This document shows, piece by piece, positions 45,141 through 53,607 of a DNA stretch of 64,000 nt. The stretch lies in the NCBI RefSeq assembly GCF_008632955.1, contig NZ_CP043959.1:6262001-6326000 (forward strand), given 5' to 3'. The notes below the pieces were generated by a model, which saw nothing but the letters and a program-made list of their open reading frames with translations, was not told the origin of the DNA and did no database searches. Both the position numbers and the translations under genes were made by a program. This DNA is from Streptomyces tendae (GTDB taxonomy: Bacteria > Actinomycetota > Actinomycetes > Streptomycetales > Streptomycetaceae). Within the stretch, counting starts at the first letter, position 1, and the number at the start of each line of letters is the position of its first letter.

Positions 45141-46025
45141 TCACTCCACCGCACGGCCCGTCAGCGCGCTGAGGCTGGCGCACACGTGGTCCATCTGCGT
45201 CTGCACGTCCTCCCGCCGGTCGGCGTGCTCGCGCAGCACCCGTTCGGTCTCCCGCTCCACGCCCTCCACGCGGGTGCGCGCCTCGGCGAGCACCTCCGCC
45301 GCGCGCTCCCGCGCCTCCTCCGCGCACCGCACGGCCGCCTCCTCCGCGTCGGCGAACACCTGCCGCGCCTCGGCCAGCATCCGCTCGGCGCGCGCCTCCG
45401 CCTCCGCGTGCCGGGCCTCCATCTCGGCCGCCCGCGCGGCCTCCTCACGCGCGACCTCGTCCAGCCGTTCCGCCTGCGCGCCGGCCTCCTCGGCGAGCAT
45501 CCCGGAAGTGCGCTCACGCATCCGGCGCACCTCCGCCAGCGCGCGGGAGCGCCGCTCCTTGACCTCCAGCCGGGCCTCGATGCGGATCTCGTCGGCCACC
45601 TCGCGGGCCGCGGCCAGCCGCTCCCGGGCGTACTCGTCGGCGACGGCGCGCAGCGCGGCGGCGTAGGCCCGCGCCGCATCCTCCACCCCGGCGGCGTCGT
45701 CGCGCGCCAGGTCCGTCAGGTCCCGCGCGTGCTGCCGCGCGGACTCCCGTACGGCCGTCGCCTCCTCCAGCGCCAGCAGGAACAGCCGTCCGGCGCCGTC
45801 CCCGAGCGACTCGTACGTCTGCTCCGGCAGGCTCGCCACCAGCACCCGCAGCCGCTCCAGCTCCTCCTCCATCTCCCGGGCGAGCACGGTGAGGCGCGCC
45901 GCCCGTTCCCAGGCGGCGTCCCGGTCGTCCGACAGCGCCTCGACGTACGCGATCACCTGCAAGGGGCGGTACCCGCGCCCCCGTACGATCTCGAATCCCC
46001 GTGACGACACCGATGCGCTGCTCAC
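45141..46025 (-). CDS. Long coiled-coil protein, cellulose-binding-protein/DivIVA-like
   Basis: A 294-residue, almost entirely coiled-coil protein. It opens with RGYRPLQVIAYVEALSDDRD, like the N-terminus of Streptomyces proteins annotated as cellulose-binding or DivIVA-like cytoskeletal proteins. The rest is a continuous Ala/Glu/Arg heptad pattern (for example EARARAERMLAEARQV-type repeats to the C-terminus). No signal peptide is present. GTG at 46025 has GGAAGGGG seven bases upstream and is preferred to the ATG at 46052. A polar-growth or scaffold role is inferred from composition only. Confidence 0.75.
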   Translation of the reverse strand: MSSASVSSRGFEIVRGRGYRPLQVIAYVEALSDDRDAAWERAARLTVLAREMEEELERLRVLVASLPEQTYESLGDGAGRLFLLALEEATAVRESARQHARDLTDLARDDAAGVEDAARAYAAALRAVADEYARERLAAAREVADEIRIEARLEVKERRSRALAEVRRMRERTSGMLAEEAGAQAERLDEVAREEAARAAEMEARHAEAEARAERMLAEARQVFADAEEAAVRCAEEARERAAEVLAEARTRVEGVERETERVLREHADRREDVQTQMDHVCASLSALTGRAVE

Positions 46026-46207
46026 CCTGGAACCCCTTCCACCGACGGACATGAAGCCCAGCACGACGACCGAGCCCGAAATGGGATGAATCGCGCACAT
46101 CTTGATGGATGACACGGAAGTGTTCATAACGCGACACTCCGCTTGACGGCCCCGAGACACGGAACCGGAGACGGCCGCGGGGCTCACCGGCGGGCGGGCG
46201 GACGAAA

Positions 46208-46243
46208 GCCGGGCCCGGTCGTCGGACGACGACCGGGCCCGGC
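46208..46243 (-). terminator. 16-bp hairpin terminator of the SUKH operon
   Basis: Perfect arms 46208-46223 and 46228-46243 with loop GGAC begin 29 bases past the stop of the deaminase-like/SUKH-4 gene. Confidence 0.88.
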
Positions 46244-46272
46244 CACGGGTGTGCTCCCTCAGGGGCGGCGGC

Positions 46273-48999
46273 TCACAGCAGCCCGTCCCACATCTGCTCC
46301 AGCAGCACCGACCACCAGCTCTCCGGCGACCCCAGCGCCGCCGGGTCGAGCGCCGCGAGCTGGGCCTGGAAGTCCACCGTCCAGCGGCCCGCCTGCTCCT
46401 GGTTCAGCCCGAACCGCAGCCGCCACATCCGGCCCAGCAGCGCCAGGCACCGCGTGAACTCCGGCAGACCGGTGTTCACGAACTGCGGCGGTACGGCCGT
46501 ACCGCCCGGACCGGCCTCCACGGGCACCGCGACGATGTTCGCCGTGCCGTACTGCACACAGATCGCCCGGCCGAAGTCGCTGCCCATCACCAGGTACGAG
46601 CCCGCGTCCGGCGCCGGCTGCACCGCCCGCTCCGCGGCCAGCTCCGCCAGCGTCGGCACCGGACGGCCCGGCTGGGCCTGCGCCCAGAAGAACGGCCCCA
46701 TGTCCATCGGCAGACCCGCCGTCACCAGCGTCTGCGCCACGACCGGCGGCACACCCTGCCGGGACACCGCCGCGTGCTCGAACCGGAACACGCCCGGCCC
46801 GAACGCGGCGGCCAGCTCCTGCGCGATCGCCTCCGGCGGGATCGGCGGGGCCGGCTGCACCGGCGGGATCGGCGCCCGCACCGGCGCCGGACGCGCCGGC
46901 CCGTCCGCCACCTGGTGCAGCTCCCCCTGGTGGGCGAGGAGCTGCCGCATGCCCTGCTGCCGGCTCGCGTGGTCGGTGCCGTAGGGCGCGATGGACGTGA
47001 TCCGCGCCTGCGGCCACTGCTCGCGGATCATCCGCGCGCAGTACGCGCCCGGCAGCTCGCACGACTCCAGTTCCGTGTGCAGCTCCAGCACCTGGCCGGG
47101 CGGCACGTTCATGGCGCGCAGCTCGTGGAAGATCTGCCACTCCGGGTGCGGCGTGCCCGGCGCGGACCGCCGGATCAGCTGCTGCTCGGAGCCGTCCTGC
47201 GCTCGGTAGCGCAGCACGGCCTGGTAGCCCGGGCCCACGGTCGGCTGACCGGAGGGCTGCTGCGGATAGCCGTACGCCTGCGGCTGCCCCGGCGCGGGAA
47301 CACCGGGCGGAGGCGTTCCCGGGGGCATGGCGCCGGGAACCATCGGCGGCGCGCCGCCGGGCACACCGGGCACACCGGGGGGCGCCGGGGGCGGGGGCGC
47401 TCCGGGAGCGCCGACCGGGGGCGCGGCCAGCACCGTCTCCGCGTGGTGCACCGGCGGGGCGCCGGGGGCTCCGGGCGGACCGGGAGGCTGCGGAGCGCCG
47501 GGCTGACCCGGCTGACCGGGCGGGCCGGGAGGCTGAGGGGCACCCGGGGCGCCCGGCGCACCCGGGGGCGGTCCCGGAGGCGTGGGCGCACCGGCCCCCG
47601 GGGCGTTGGGGTCGGCGAGCATCGTCGCGGCGTGGTGCATCCCGCCCGGCGGCGTACCGCCGGGCGTGTTCGGCGCACCGGGCGGCGGCGTCGGGGCACC
47701 CGGAGCGGGCGCGCCCGGCGGAGGCGGCGTGGGCGTGCCGGGTCCCTCCGGACCCAGCGACGACACCATCTGCGTGGGCACGTAACCGCCCGCCGGACCC
47801 GGCGGGGGCGCGGGGGTGCCGCCCGGGCGGGCGCCCGGCGTCCCCGGAGCGCCCGGGGGCGGCGGGGTCGTCGCGCCCTGACCGCGCCTCGGCGGGGTCG
47901 CCTTGCTGGTCGCGGCGTCGGCGATGTCACCCGCGTTCGGCGCGGGCGGCCGCTGCGGCGCACCCGGAACCGCAGGCGGCGGCACGGGAGCGCCCGGCGC
48001 GGGACTACCGGGAGCCGGCGTGCCGGGCGCGGGAGCACCGGCCTGGGTGGGCGGAGGCGGCGTGGCCTGCCCCGCACCACCGTCAGGGAGCGCCCGGGCG
48101 ACCGCCGTCGCCGGGAGCCCGCTGCCGCCCGACATCAGCGTCGTCCGCGCCTCGGGCGTCGCCGGGGCGTCCTCGGCCGGCTCGTTCAGCTGCGGCGCGA
48201 ACACCGTCTCCGGCAGCGGCACGGAACGGTCCTCACCGGCGTCCGCCGTGGTGTCCGTACCGGCCCACGGCGTGCCCGCGTCCGGGGCGCTCCCGCCGGC
48301 CGCCGGCCACGCGGTCCCGCTGCCGTCACCGGACGCGGAACCGCCCGGCACGGAACCGCCCGCACCGGAACCCGACGCCCCGGAACCCGCCGACGCGCCG
48401 GCGGGGTCGTGCGCGGAACCGGCGGCGTGCGCGGAGTCGGCGGCATGCGCGGAGTCGGCGGACCCGGCGGTCCGCCCCGCACCCGCCGACGACGAGGCCC
48501 AACTGGCGTCCGGAGCCGCCGAAGGCGCCGGCACCGCGGCACCCGCGGACCCGGCCCCCGCCGACCCGCCGTCGGACCCGCCGGCCGTCCCGCCCCCCGA
48601 CGTCTCCGAACGCCGGTCCGGAATGCCCAGCCGGTCCGCCGCCTCCTGAAGCCACTCCGGCGGACTCAGCAGGAACGACGTCTGGTTCAGATCCACCCGC
48701 GCCGCGGGCGCCGGCGGCGGCTCCTCGGCCGCCGACTCGTCCCGCCCGTACTCCTCCTCGTACCGGCGGATCACCTCACCCACCGGCAGCGCCGGCCACA
48801 GCGTCGCCTCACCGCTGTCCCGCGCGATCACCAACCGCTGCGCACCACCGTCCGAACGAGGCCCGTCCGCACGGTCCTCCGCCCACACCACGAACCCGAG
48901 GTCGAACTCCCGCACCCGCACCTCACGGTGCTGGTACGCCGGCACGTCCCCGTTGACCCACTCCTCCGCGCGCTCCTGCGCCTGCGCGAACGTCACCAT
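46273..48999 (-). CDS. Multidomain deaminase-like / SUKH-4 protein with Pro-Gly-rich linker
   Basis: 908 residues in four parts. Residues 1-85 (TFAQAQERAEEWVNGDVP, FDLGFVVWAEDR) resemble a YrhB/Imm35-type module. About 90-590 is low complexity, first Ser/Gly/Ala then a collagen-like Pro-Gly-Ala run. About 600-710 (LELHTELESCELPGAYCARM, then ARITSIAPYG) resembles the XOO_2897-type nucleic-acid deaminase-like domain. The last 190 residues (PDAGSYLVMGSDFGRAICVQ through WTVDFQAQLAALDP) look like SUKH-4. The His-Thr-Glu and Cys pair sit unusually close, so catalysis is unproven. No signal peptide. Follows the HNH/SUKH gene by nine bases, in one operon. Confidence 0.72.
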   Translation of the reverse strand: MVTFAQAQERAEEWVNGDVPAYQHREVRVREFDLGFVVWAEDRADGPRSDGGAQRLVIARDSGEATLWPALPVGEVIRRYEEEYGRDESAAEEPPPAPAARVDLNQTSFLLSPPEWLQEAADRLGIPDRRSETSGGGTAGGSDGGSAGAGSAGAAVPAPSAAPDASWASSSAGAGRTAGSADSAHAADSAHAAGSAHDPAGASAGSGASGSGAGGSVPGGSASGDGSGTAWPAAGGSAPDAGTPWAGTDTTADAGEDRSVPLPETVFAPQLNEPAEDAPATPEARTTLMSGGSGLPATAVARALPDGGAGQATPPPPTQAGAPAPGTPAPGSPAPGAPVPPPAVPGAPQRPPAPNAGDIADAATSKATPPRRGQGATTPPPPGAPGTPGARPGGTPAPPPGPAGGYVPTQMVSSLGPEGPGTPTPPPPGAPAPGAPTPPPGAPNTPGGTPPGGMHHAATMLADPNAPGAGAPTPPGPPPGAPGAPGAPQPPGPPGQPGQPGAPQPPGPPGAPGAPPVHHAETVLAAPPVGAPGAPPPPAPPGVPGVPGGAPPMVPGAMPPGTPPPGVPAPGQPQAYGYPQQPSGQPTVGPGYQAVLRYRAQDGSEQQLIRRSAPGTPHPEWQIFHELRAMNVPPGQVLELHTELESCELPGAYCARMIREQWPQARITSIAPYGTDHASRQQGMRQLLAHQGELHQVADGPARPAPVRAPIPPVQPAPPIPPEAIAQELAAAFGPGVFRFEHAAVSRQGVPPVVAQTLVTAGLPMDMGPFFWAQAQPGRPVPTLAELAAERAVQPAPDAGSYLVMGSDFGRAICVQYGTANIVAVPVEAGPGGTAVPPQFVNTGLPEFTRCLALLGRMWRLRFGLNQEQAGRWTVDFQAQLAALDPAALGSPESWWSVLLEQMWDGLL

Positions 49000-49008
49000 C
49001 GCTACGAC

Positions 49009-49998
49009 TCACTCCCCCGCGGAAGAAACCGGGACGGCACGCGCGAACCCGCCGTCCACCATCAGATTCGCCACCGTCTCCAACTCCGGAGGAGACCCCG
49101 CGAGCCGCGACAGGAACGTGTCGAAGTCCTCACCGCAGGGCAGCAGCAGCCGCTCCACCCGCTCCGCCGGCGGCCAGGACGGATCCACGTCCCGCACGTC
49201 GTCGTACGCGCAGAACCACACCGAACCCTGCCGCTCGCCCCTCACCTTCACGGCCAGCAGACCGCCCTGCACGAACGCCACGCACAGGTAGTCCTTCGTC
49301 AGATGGTCCCGCAGACACTTGTTCACGTACACGAGGTCGTTCACCGCGGCCTCGTCCCGCACCGTGAAGAACGGCTGGTCCACCAGCAGACCCAGCTCCG
49401 CGTCCAGCGCCGTACCCACCGGCGCACAGCCGCCCGCCGCCTTCAGGAACGACCGGTACGCGCCCGGCAGCCGGTACCCGAGGTCCTCCTCGACCCCCAG
49501 CACCTGCGACTCCGTCACCGCCACACCCGACTTCGGCAGACCGAAGTGCGCCGGACGCGTCTCCTGCAACGGCCGCGTGCCCCGCTTGCCGTGGTCCACC
49601 GACGCCGTCGCCACACCGCCGTGATGCCGCAACAGCGCCTTCACCTCGACCGGCACCAGCTCCACACGGCGCGTACCCGCCACGTGATGCCACGTCCAGC
49701 CGTGCGGCGTCGCCACCGCCGGCACCGTGTCCCACAGCTCGTGACCCGTCGCCGCCAGCGCCGCGTTCGCCGACACGTAGTCCGTCAGCCGCAGCTCGTC
49801 GACACCGAAACCCTCCGGCGGATCCGCGATCTCCGCGGCCGCGCGCGCGTAGGGCGAGAAATCGGGGTAGCCGCGCTCGTCCACCCGCACCCCTCTCGGG
49901 TGACGGGCCGCCCGCACCGGATCCGGGAAGTGCACGACCTGCCCGGCGTAGGCCGCGTTCGGCGGCGCGGCGGTCTGCCCGAGCCGACCTGTCGTCAT
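49009..49998 (-). CDS. HNH-like (WHH/LHH) nuclease domain fused to SMI1/KNR4 (SUKH) domain
   Basis: 329 residues. The N-terminal part (about 25-135) ends in TPHGWTWHHVAG followed by VELVPVEVKALLRHHGG, the signature of the WHH/LHH class of HNH toxin nucleases; the usual His before the second motif is Lys here, so it may be altered. The C-terminal part (about 150-329: VAVTESQVLGVEEDLGYRLP, AYRSFLKAAGG, DYLCVAFVQGG, FDTFLSRL) is a SUKH-1-like immunity domain. Toxin and immunity modules thus share one chain. ATG at 49998 follows AGGGGG. First gene of a two-gene operon. Confidence 0.75.
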   Translation of the reverse strand: MTTGRLGQTAAPPNAAYAGQVVHFPDPVRAARHPRGVRVDERGYPDFSPYARAAAEIADPPEGFGVDELRLTDYVSANAALAATGHELWDTVPAVATPHGWTWHHVAGTRRVELVPVEVKALLRHHGGVATASVDHGKRGTRPLQETRPAHFGLPKSGVAVTESQVLGVEEDLGYRLPGAYRSFLKAAGGCAPVGTALDAELGLLVDQPFFTVRDEAAVNDLVYVNKCLRDHLTKDYLCVAFVQGGLLAVKVRGERQGSVWFCAYDDVRDVDPSWPPAERVERLLLPCGEDFDTFLSRLAGSPPELETVANLMVDGGFARAVPVSSAGE

Positions 49999-50341
49999 GG
50001 CGGTTGCCCCCTGCGGCACTCTGTACGCCCCGCCCCGGCCCACCGTCGGACCGTCACGGAACGTGTTCGACTGTCACGTCCGTCTGTACTGCTTCTGCCT
50101 CCGCGACCCCCCGGCGCCCGCACGCGGAACACCGCCGGATCGCGGTGCCGACAGCCTATGCGGTACGCCTCCGCCGGTCACCGGCACCGGTCACCCACCC
50201 CTCCGCTTCCGTGACCGGTCGTCACCCTGCCGTGACAGCCCGCCCCCGCCCTGGCGTGTCGCCCCGCCCCAGCTTCCCCAGCAGCCACCCGATTTGGCAC
50301 TCTGTGACCACCGGGGGGATGCTCGGGAGGGGATGACGATC
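49999..50341. other. Divergent promoter region of the toxin/immunity cluster
   Basis: A 343-base spacer between the two operons. A possible promoter on the plus strand involves GATTTGGCACTCTGTGACC near 50291-50309. No gene or clear operator is seen. An open frame crossing it lacks family resemblance until the ATG at 50342. Confidence 0.4.
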
Positions 50342-50869
50342 ATGAACGCGACGCAGACGGGGACGCACACCGGACCAACCGGCCGCCCCCACTCCGGCGA
50401 CCCCCGCGTCGGCTGGAGCGCCACCGACACCACCCACGCGCCCGCCCTCCTGCACCGCCGCGACGGCATCCTCCCCACCATCGCCGCCGCCCTGTCCGTC
50501 CGCGGCGCCACCCTCACCGGCACCGCCGCCCGCGGCGACACACCCCCCGCGCTCCACCCGCTCGTGCAGGACTTCCTCGACACCCTCACCAGCGACCAGC
50601 GCGACCGCTTCACCGGGCGCTGCGCCGAAACGATCCTCATCTCCCGGCACATCGCCACCGCCGACGCCGCCCGCAGCAAGCGCGCCGCCCGCAAGCCCAT
50701 GACCAACGGCGAGGCCCGCAGGGCCCTCAAGCACGCCAAACTCACCACCCGCCGCATCCGCGAGGACGGCGACCCCCTCCACGGCAGCTACGCCGCCCCC
50801 TGCCGCGCCTGCACCGCCCTCACCGCCCACTTCGGCGTCCGCACGGTCGACCCCGCCACCGACGGCTGA
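50342..50869 (+). CDS. YwqJ-type deaminase
   Basis: A 175-residue protein of the YwqJ-related deaminase group of the nucleotide/nucleic-acid deaminase superfamily. The metal-binding set is visible: FTGRCAETILISRH (Cys-Ala-Glu in place of His-Ala-Glu) and APCRACTALTAHFGV (Pro-Cys-x2-Cys), with RKPMTNGEARRALKHAKLTT between. In many Streptomyces this gene precedes a SUKH-3 gene, as here. ATG at 50342 is nine bases after AGGGG; ATG at 50333 is possible but too close. No signal peptide, so it acts in the cytosol or needs another export route. Confidence 0.83.
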   Translation: MNATQTGTHTGPTGRPHSGDPRVGWSATDTTHAPALLHRRDGILPTIAAALSVRGATLTGTAARGDTPPALHPLVQDFLDTLTSDQRDRFTGRCAETILISRHIATADAARSKRAARKPMTNGEARRALKHAKLTTRRIREDGDPLHGSYAAPCRACTALTAHFGVRTVDPATDG

Positions 50870-50913
50870 ACCACCCCCCGCACCACCACACGACCTCGAC
50901 GAACGAAGGGCCG

Positions 50914-51408
50914 ATGCACACCGACCGCACCTCGACCACCAGGTTCGCCGTGCCCGTCGACGCCGCACTGCGCGCCGGCGGCTGGCAGCCCGGACGCTGG
51001 GACATCAAACAGGCCGAGGTCTGGGCCGACACCCTCCGCGACCACACCTCGCCCGCCGGACACCGGCACACCGTCTTCCCCGCAGCCGTCGAAGCCTGGG
51101 CCGAATTCGGCGGACTCCACATCCGGCCCACCGGACCCGGCCGACAGGTCGCCCCCACCGCACTCCACCTCGACCCGATGCACGGCCTCCACCTCGCCCG
51201 CACCCTCGGCGACCTCGGCCGCGCCCTGGACACCGAGGTCTGCCCCCTCGGCGCCGAGACCGACACCCAGGCACTCCTCGCCATCGACGCACAGGGCCGC
51301 GTCTACGCCCTCGACCACACCGGCGACTGGTACCTCGGCCCCGACATCGACCACGCCCTCGCCACCCTGGTCTCCGGCATCCAGCCCCAGCGCCTCACCG
51401 CGGGCTGA
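50914..51408 (+). CDS. SUKH-3 domain immunity-like protein
   Basis: 164 residues with the SUKH-3 pattern: FAVPVDAALRAGGWQPGR near the start, DIKQAEVWADTLRD, HTVFPAAVEAWAEFGGLHI, and ending GDWYLGPDIDHALATLVSGI. SUKH proteins are the commonest immunity partners of polymorphic toxins. It lies 44 bases after the YwqJ-type deaminase on the same strand and is its likely partner. ATG follows GAAGGG closely. Confidence 0.83.
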   Translation: MHTDRTSTTRFAVPVDAALRAGGWQPGRWDIKQAEVWADTLRDHTSPAGHRHTVFPAAVEAWAEFGGLHIRPTGPGRQVAPTALHLDPMHGLHLARTLGDLGRALDTEVCPLGAETDTQALLAIDAQGRVYALDHTGDWYLGPDIDHALATLVSGIQPQRLTAG

Positions 51409-51461
51409 CCCCCACCGCGAGCTCCCCCACCCCGGGCCGCCCCCGCCGCAACCACGGCGCC

Positions 51462-52771
51462 CTACGACGCCGGAATCACCGCCGACACCCGGAAACCCCC
51501 GCGTCCGTCGGCCCCGACACGAACACCCCGCCCAGCGCGGACACCCGCTCCCGCATCCCCACCAGACCGTTGCCGCCCGACGGCAGCCCCGCCGACGACC
51601 CCGCCCCGACGGCGGCTCGTTCTCCACCTGCATCGCGATCTCCGACACCCGGTGCGCCAGACGCACATACGTCTTCGCACCCGCCGCGTGCTTGTGGACG
51701 TTCGTCAACGCCTCCTGCACCACCCGGTACGCCGTCGCCTCCACCTCCGGCGCGTACGACCGGCACTCCCCCTCCACCGACAGATCGACGACCATCCCCG
51801 CCGCGGCCGACTGCCCCACCAACTCGTCGATCTCCGACAACGACGGCCCCTCGACCGCCTCCTCCCGCACCACCCGCGACGCGGCCGCCGCGCGGCCACA
51901 CCCACCGCCGCGAGCGGCACCGACGCCCCTGCGCCCGCGACCGCACGGCGTCCCCGCCCGCACGCAGCACCCCGAGCATCTCCCGCAGCTCCGTCAGCGC
52001 CTGCCGGCCCATGTCCCCCACCAGCGCGGCGTTCTTCACCGCCTTCTCCGGGTCCTTACGAGCCACCGCCTGCAACGCCGCCGCGTGCACCACCATCAGA
52101 CTCACCCGGTGCGCCACCACGTCGTGCATCTCCCGCGCGATCCGGGTCCGCTCCTCACCCCGCGCCCACTCCGCGCGCTCCTCCGCCCGCTCCGCGAGCA
52201 GCTGAAGCTCCCGCTCCAGACTGTCCGCCCGCTCCCGCAGACTCTCCATCAGCCGCCGCCGCGCCCCGACGTACAGACCCAGCAGCACCGGCGGAGCCGT
52301 CACACCCAGCGCCATCGTCACCGACGCGAACGGCACCAGCCAGTCACCGACGTCCACGTCCCCCCGCGCGATGTCCTGCCGCATCCGCACGAACATCACG
52401 ATCAGCACACCCACCGACTGCATGCCCGCCAGCGACCCGATGATCCGGCGCGGCAGATCCGACGCGGCCAGCGAATACAGCCCCACGATCCCCAGCAGGA
52501 ACCCCATCGCCGCCGGCGTCACCGCGATCGCCACCAGCACCACCGCGATCGGCCACCGGCGCCGCACCAGCAGCACCGACCCGGCCGCCAGCCCGAACAG
52601 CACCCCCACGGCGACCGGGATGCCCGCCTCCCAGGCGAACGGCACCCCCTCGAACCCGCACTCCAGCGCGGACACCACCGCGAGCCCCACATCGAGCACG
52701 GCACTGCGCCGCCGCTCCCACCACCAGGGCCCTCCCCGGGCCGTCACATGGTCTTCCCCCGTCGTGGTCAT
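51462..52771 (-). pseudogene. Sensor histidine kinase, broken by about four frameshifts
   Basis: The frame from 52771 gives an intact N-terminal half: several membrane helices, a dimerisation helix with REMHDVVAHRVSLMVVHAAA and ELREMLGVLRAGGDAV. The rest of a NarL-type kinase is found only by changing frame: VPLAAVGVAA in a second frame near 51900, then VREEAVEGPSLSEIDELVGQ and YRVVQEALTNVHKHAAGAKT in a third, then GGNGLVGMRERVSALGG back in the first, and finally FRVSAVIPAS ending at 51462. At least three of the shifts fall in G runs and look like single-base losses. No response regulator is adjacent. Real decay or homopolymer sequencing error are both possible. Confidence 0.8.
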
Positions 52772-52872
52772 GCCCCCAGCCTAAAGGCGCCCCCAGCCCC
52801 ATTTCCGGGGAGTTTTCACCTCGGCGACGGACCACACCGAGTGACCGATCGACCGCGATACGCCCCACAATC

Positions 52873-52904
52873 CCTCGAACTGCTGAATCGATCACCGTTC
52901 GAGG
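52873..52904. promoter_or_regulatory. Spaced inverted repeat upstream of the HTH gene
   Basis: CCTCGAAC (52873-52880) and GTTCGAGG (52897-52904) are perfect 8-bp arms 16 bases apart. They lie 35 bases before the HTH/homing-endonuclease-like gene, in the divergent spacer with the kinase remnant. Possible autoregulatory site. Confidence 0.45.
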
Positions 52905-52938
52905 CAGGAACACTCCATTCCGCCCGGACGGTATGCCC

Positions 52939-53601
52939 ATGGCACATCCGACCAGCAAATACGCCGACTTCGAAGGCCTCCGCGACCAGGCAGTCGCCCT
53001 GCGCCGCGCAGGCCTCAGCCGACGCCAGATCCGCGACCGCCTCCACGTCGACAACAACGACATCCTCAACCGCCTCCTCCAGGGCGAACCGGCCCCGGAG
53101 TGGACCAAACGCCCCAACGCCAAGGACGACCTGCGGGCGGAAGCTCGCGAGCTCCGTCTCAAGGGCTGGACCTACGACCGGATCCAGGTCGAGCTGGGCT
53201 GCTCGAAGAGCTCGATCTCCTTGTGGGTACGGGATCTGCCGAGACCGGAGCGGAAGCGGAGCCGTGAGGAGGCGGCGGCCATCGCCCGGCGGGGCTGGGA
53301 GGCGAAGCTGCGGCTCCGCGAGGAGGAGCGGCAGCGGACCCGAGCGGCTGCGACGAACGAGATCGGCTCTCCTGCGGGTTGTGCGGTTTCCGCTTCGAGC
53401 CCTCGGCCCAGTAGAGGCCCACCCCGAGCAGGAACAGCTCGCGGTCCGTCAGTGACGAACCGGAAGAACACTGGTGACACGTACCGGGGATGCCTCCGCG
53501 TGGACGTGAGGAACGGAGCCGACCTGTACCGTCGCATCGAAGGCTGGTGGTACGGCATAGTAGGGGCTGCCACCTCGTCCGATACGCGAAATCGGACATA
53601 A
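52939..53601 (+). pseudogene. HTH / homing-endonuclease-like protein, rearranged by internal inversion
   Basis: The 220-codon frame is open, but it is scrambled. The N-terminal 145 residues carry two HTH-like units (LRRAGLSRRQIRDRLHV and LRLKGWTYDRIQVELGCSKS). The last 45 (TNRKNTGDTYRGCLRVDVRN, RRIEGWWYGIVG) look like the family's normal C-terminus. Between them 53371-53452 encodes nonsense forward but LTDRELFLLGVGLYWAEGSK on the reverse strand, the LAGLIDADG-like core. Re-inverting it keeps the frame. By memory of the family, about 80-90 central residues are also missing. ATG at 52939 preferred to 52933. The stop is six bases before tRNA-Gln. Confidence 0.78.
53371..53452 (-). other. 82-bp inverted segment inside the HTH gene
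   Basis: The reverse complement joins EIGS directly to LTDRELFLLGVGLYWAEGSK and KRKPHNPQ, then runs in frame into VTNRKNTGDTYRG. Both junctions are codon-exact after re-inversion. No clear inverted repeats border it. Confidence 0.75.
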
Positions 53602-53607
53602 GGGTAA

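Noticed and set aside
46249..50214. A 1321-codon plus-strand frame rich in Arg and His
   Set aside because: It is a shadow of the SUKH operon on the minus strand and has no plausible start or domain.
51462..52771. Programmed frameshifting in the histidine kinase
   Set aside because: At least four shifts are needed and there are no slippery heptamers with downstream structure; decay or sequencing error is simpler.
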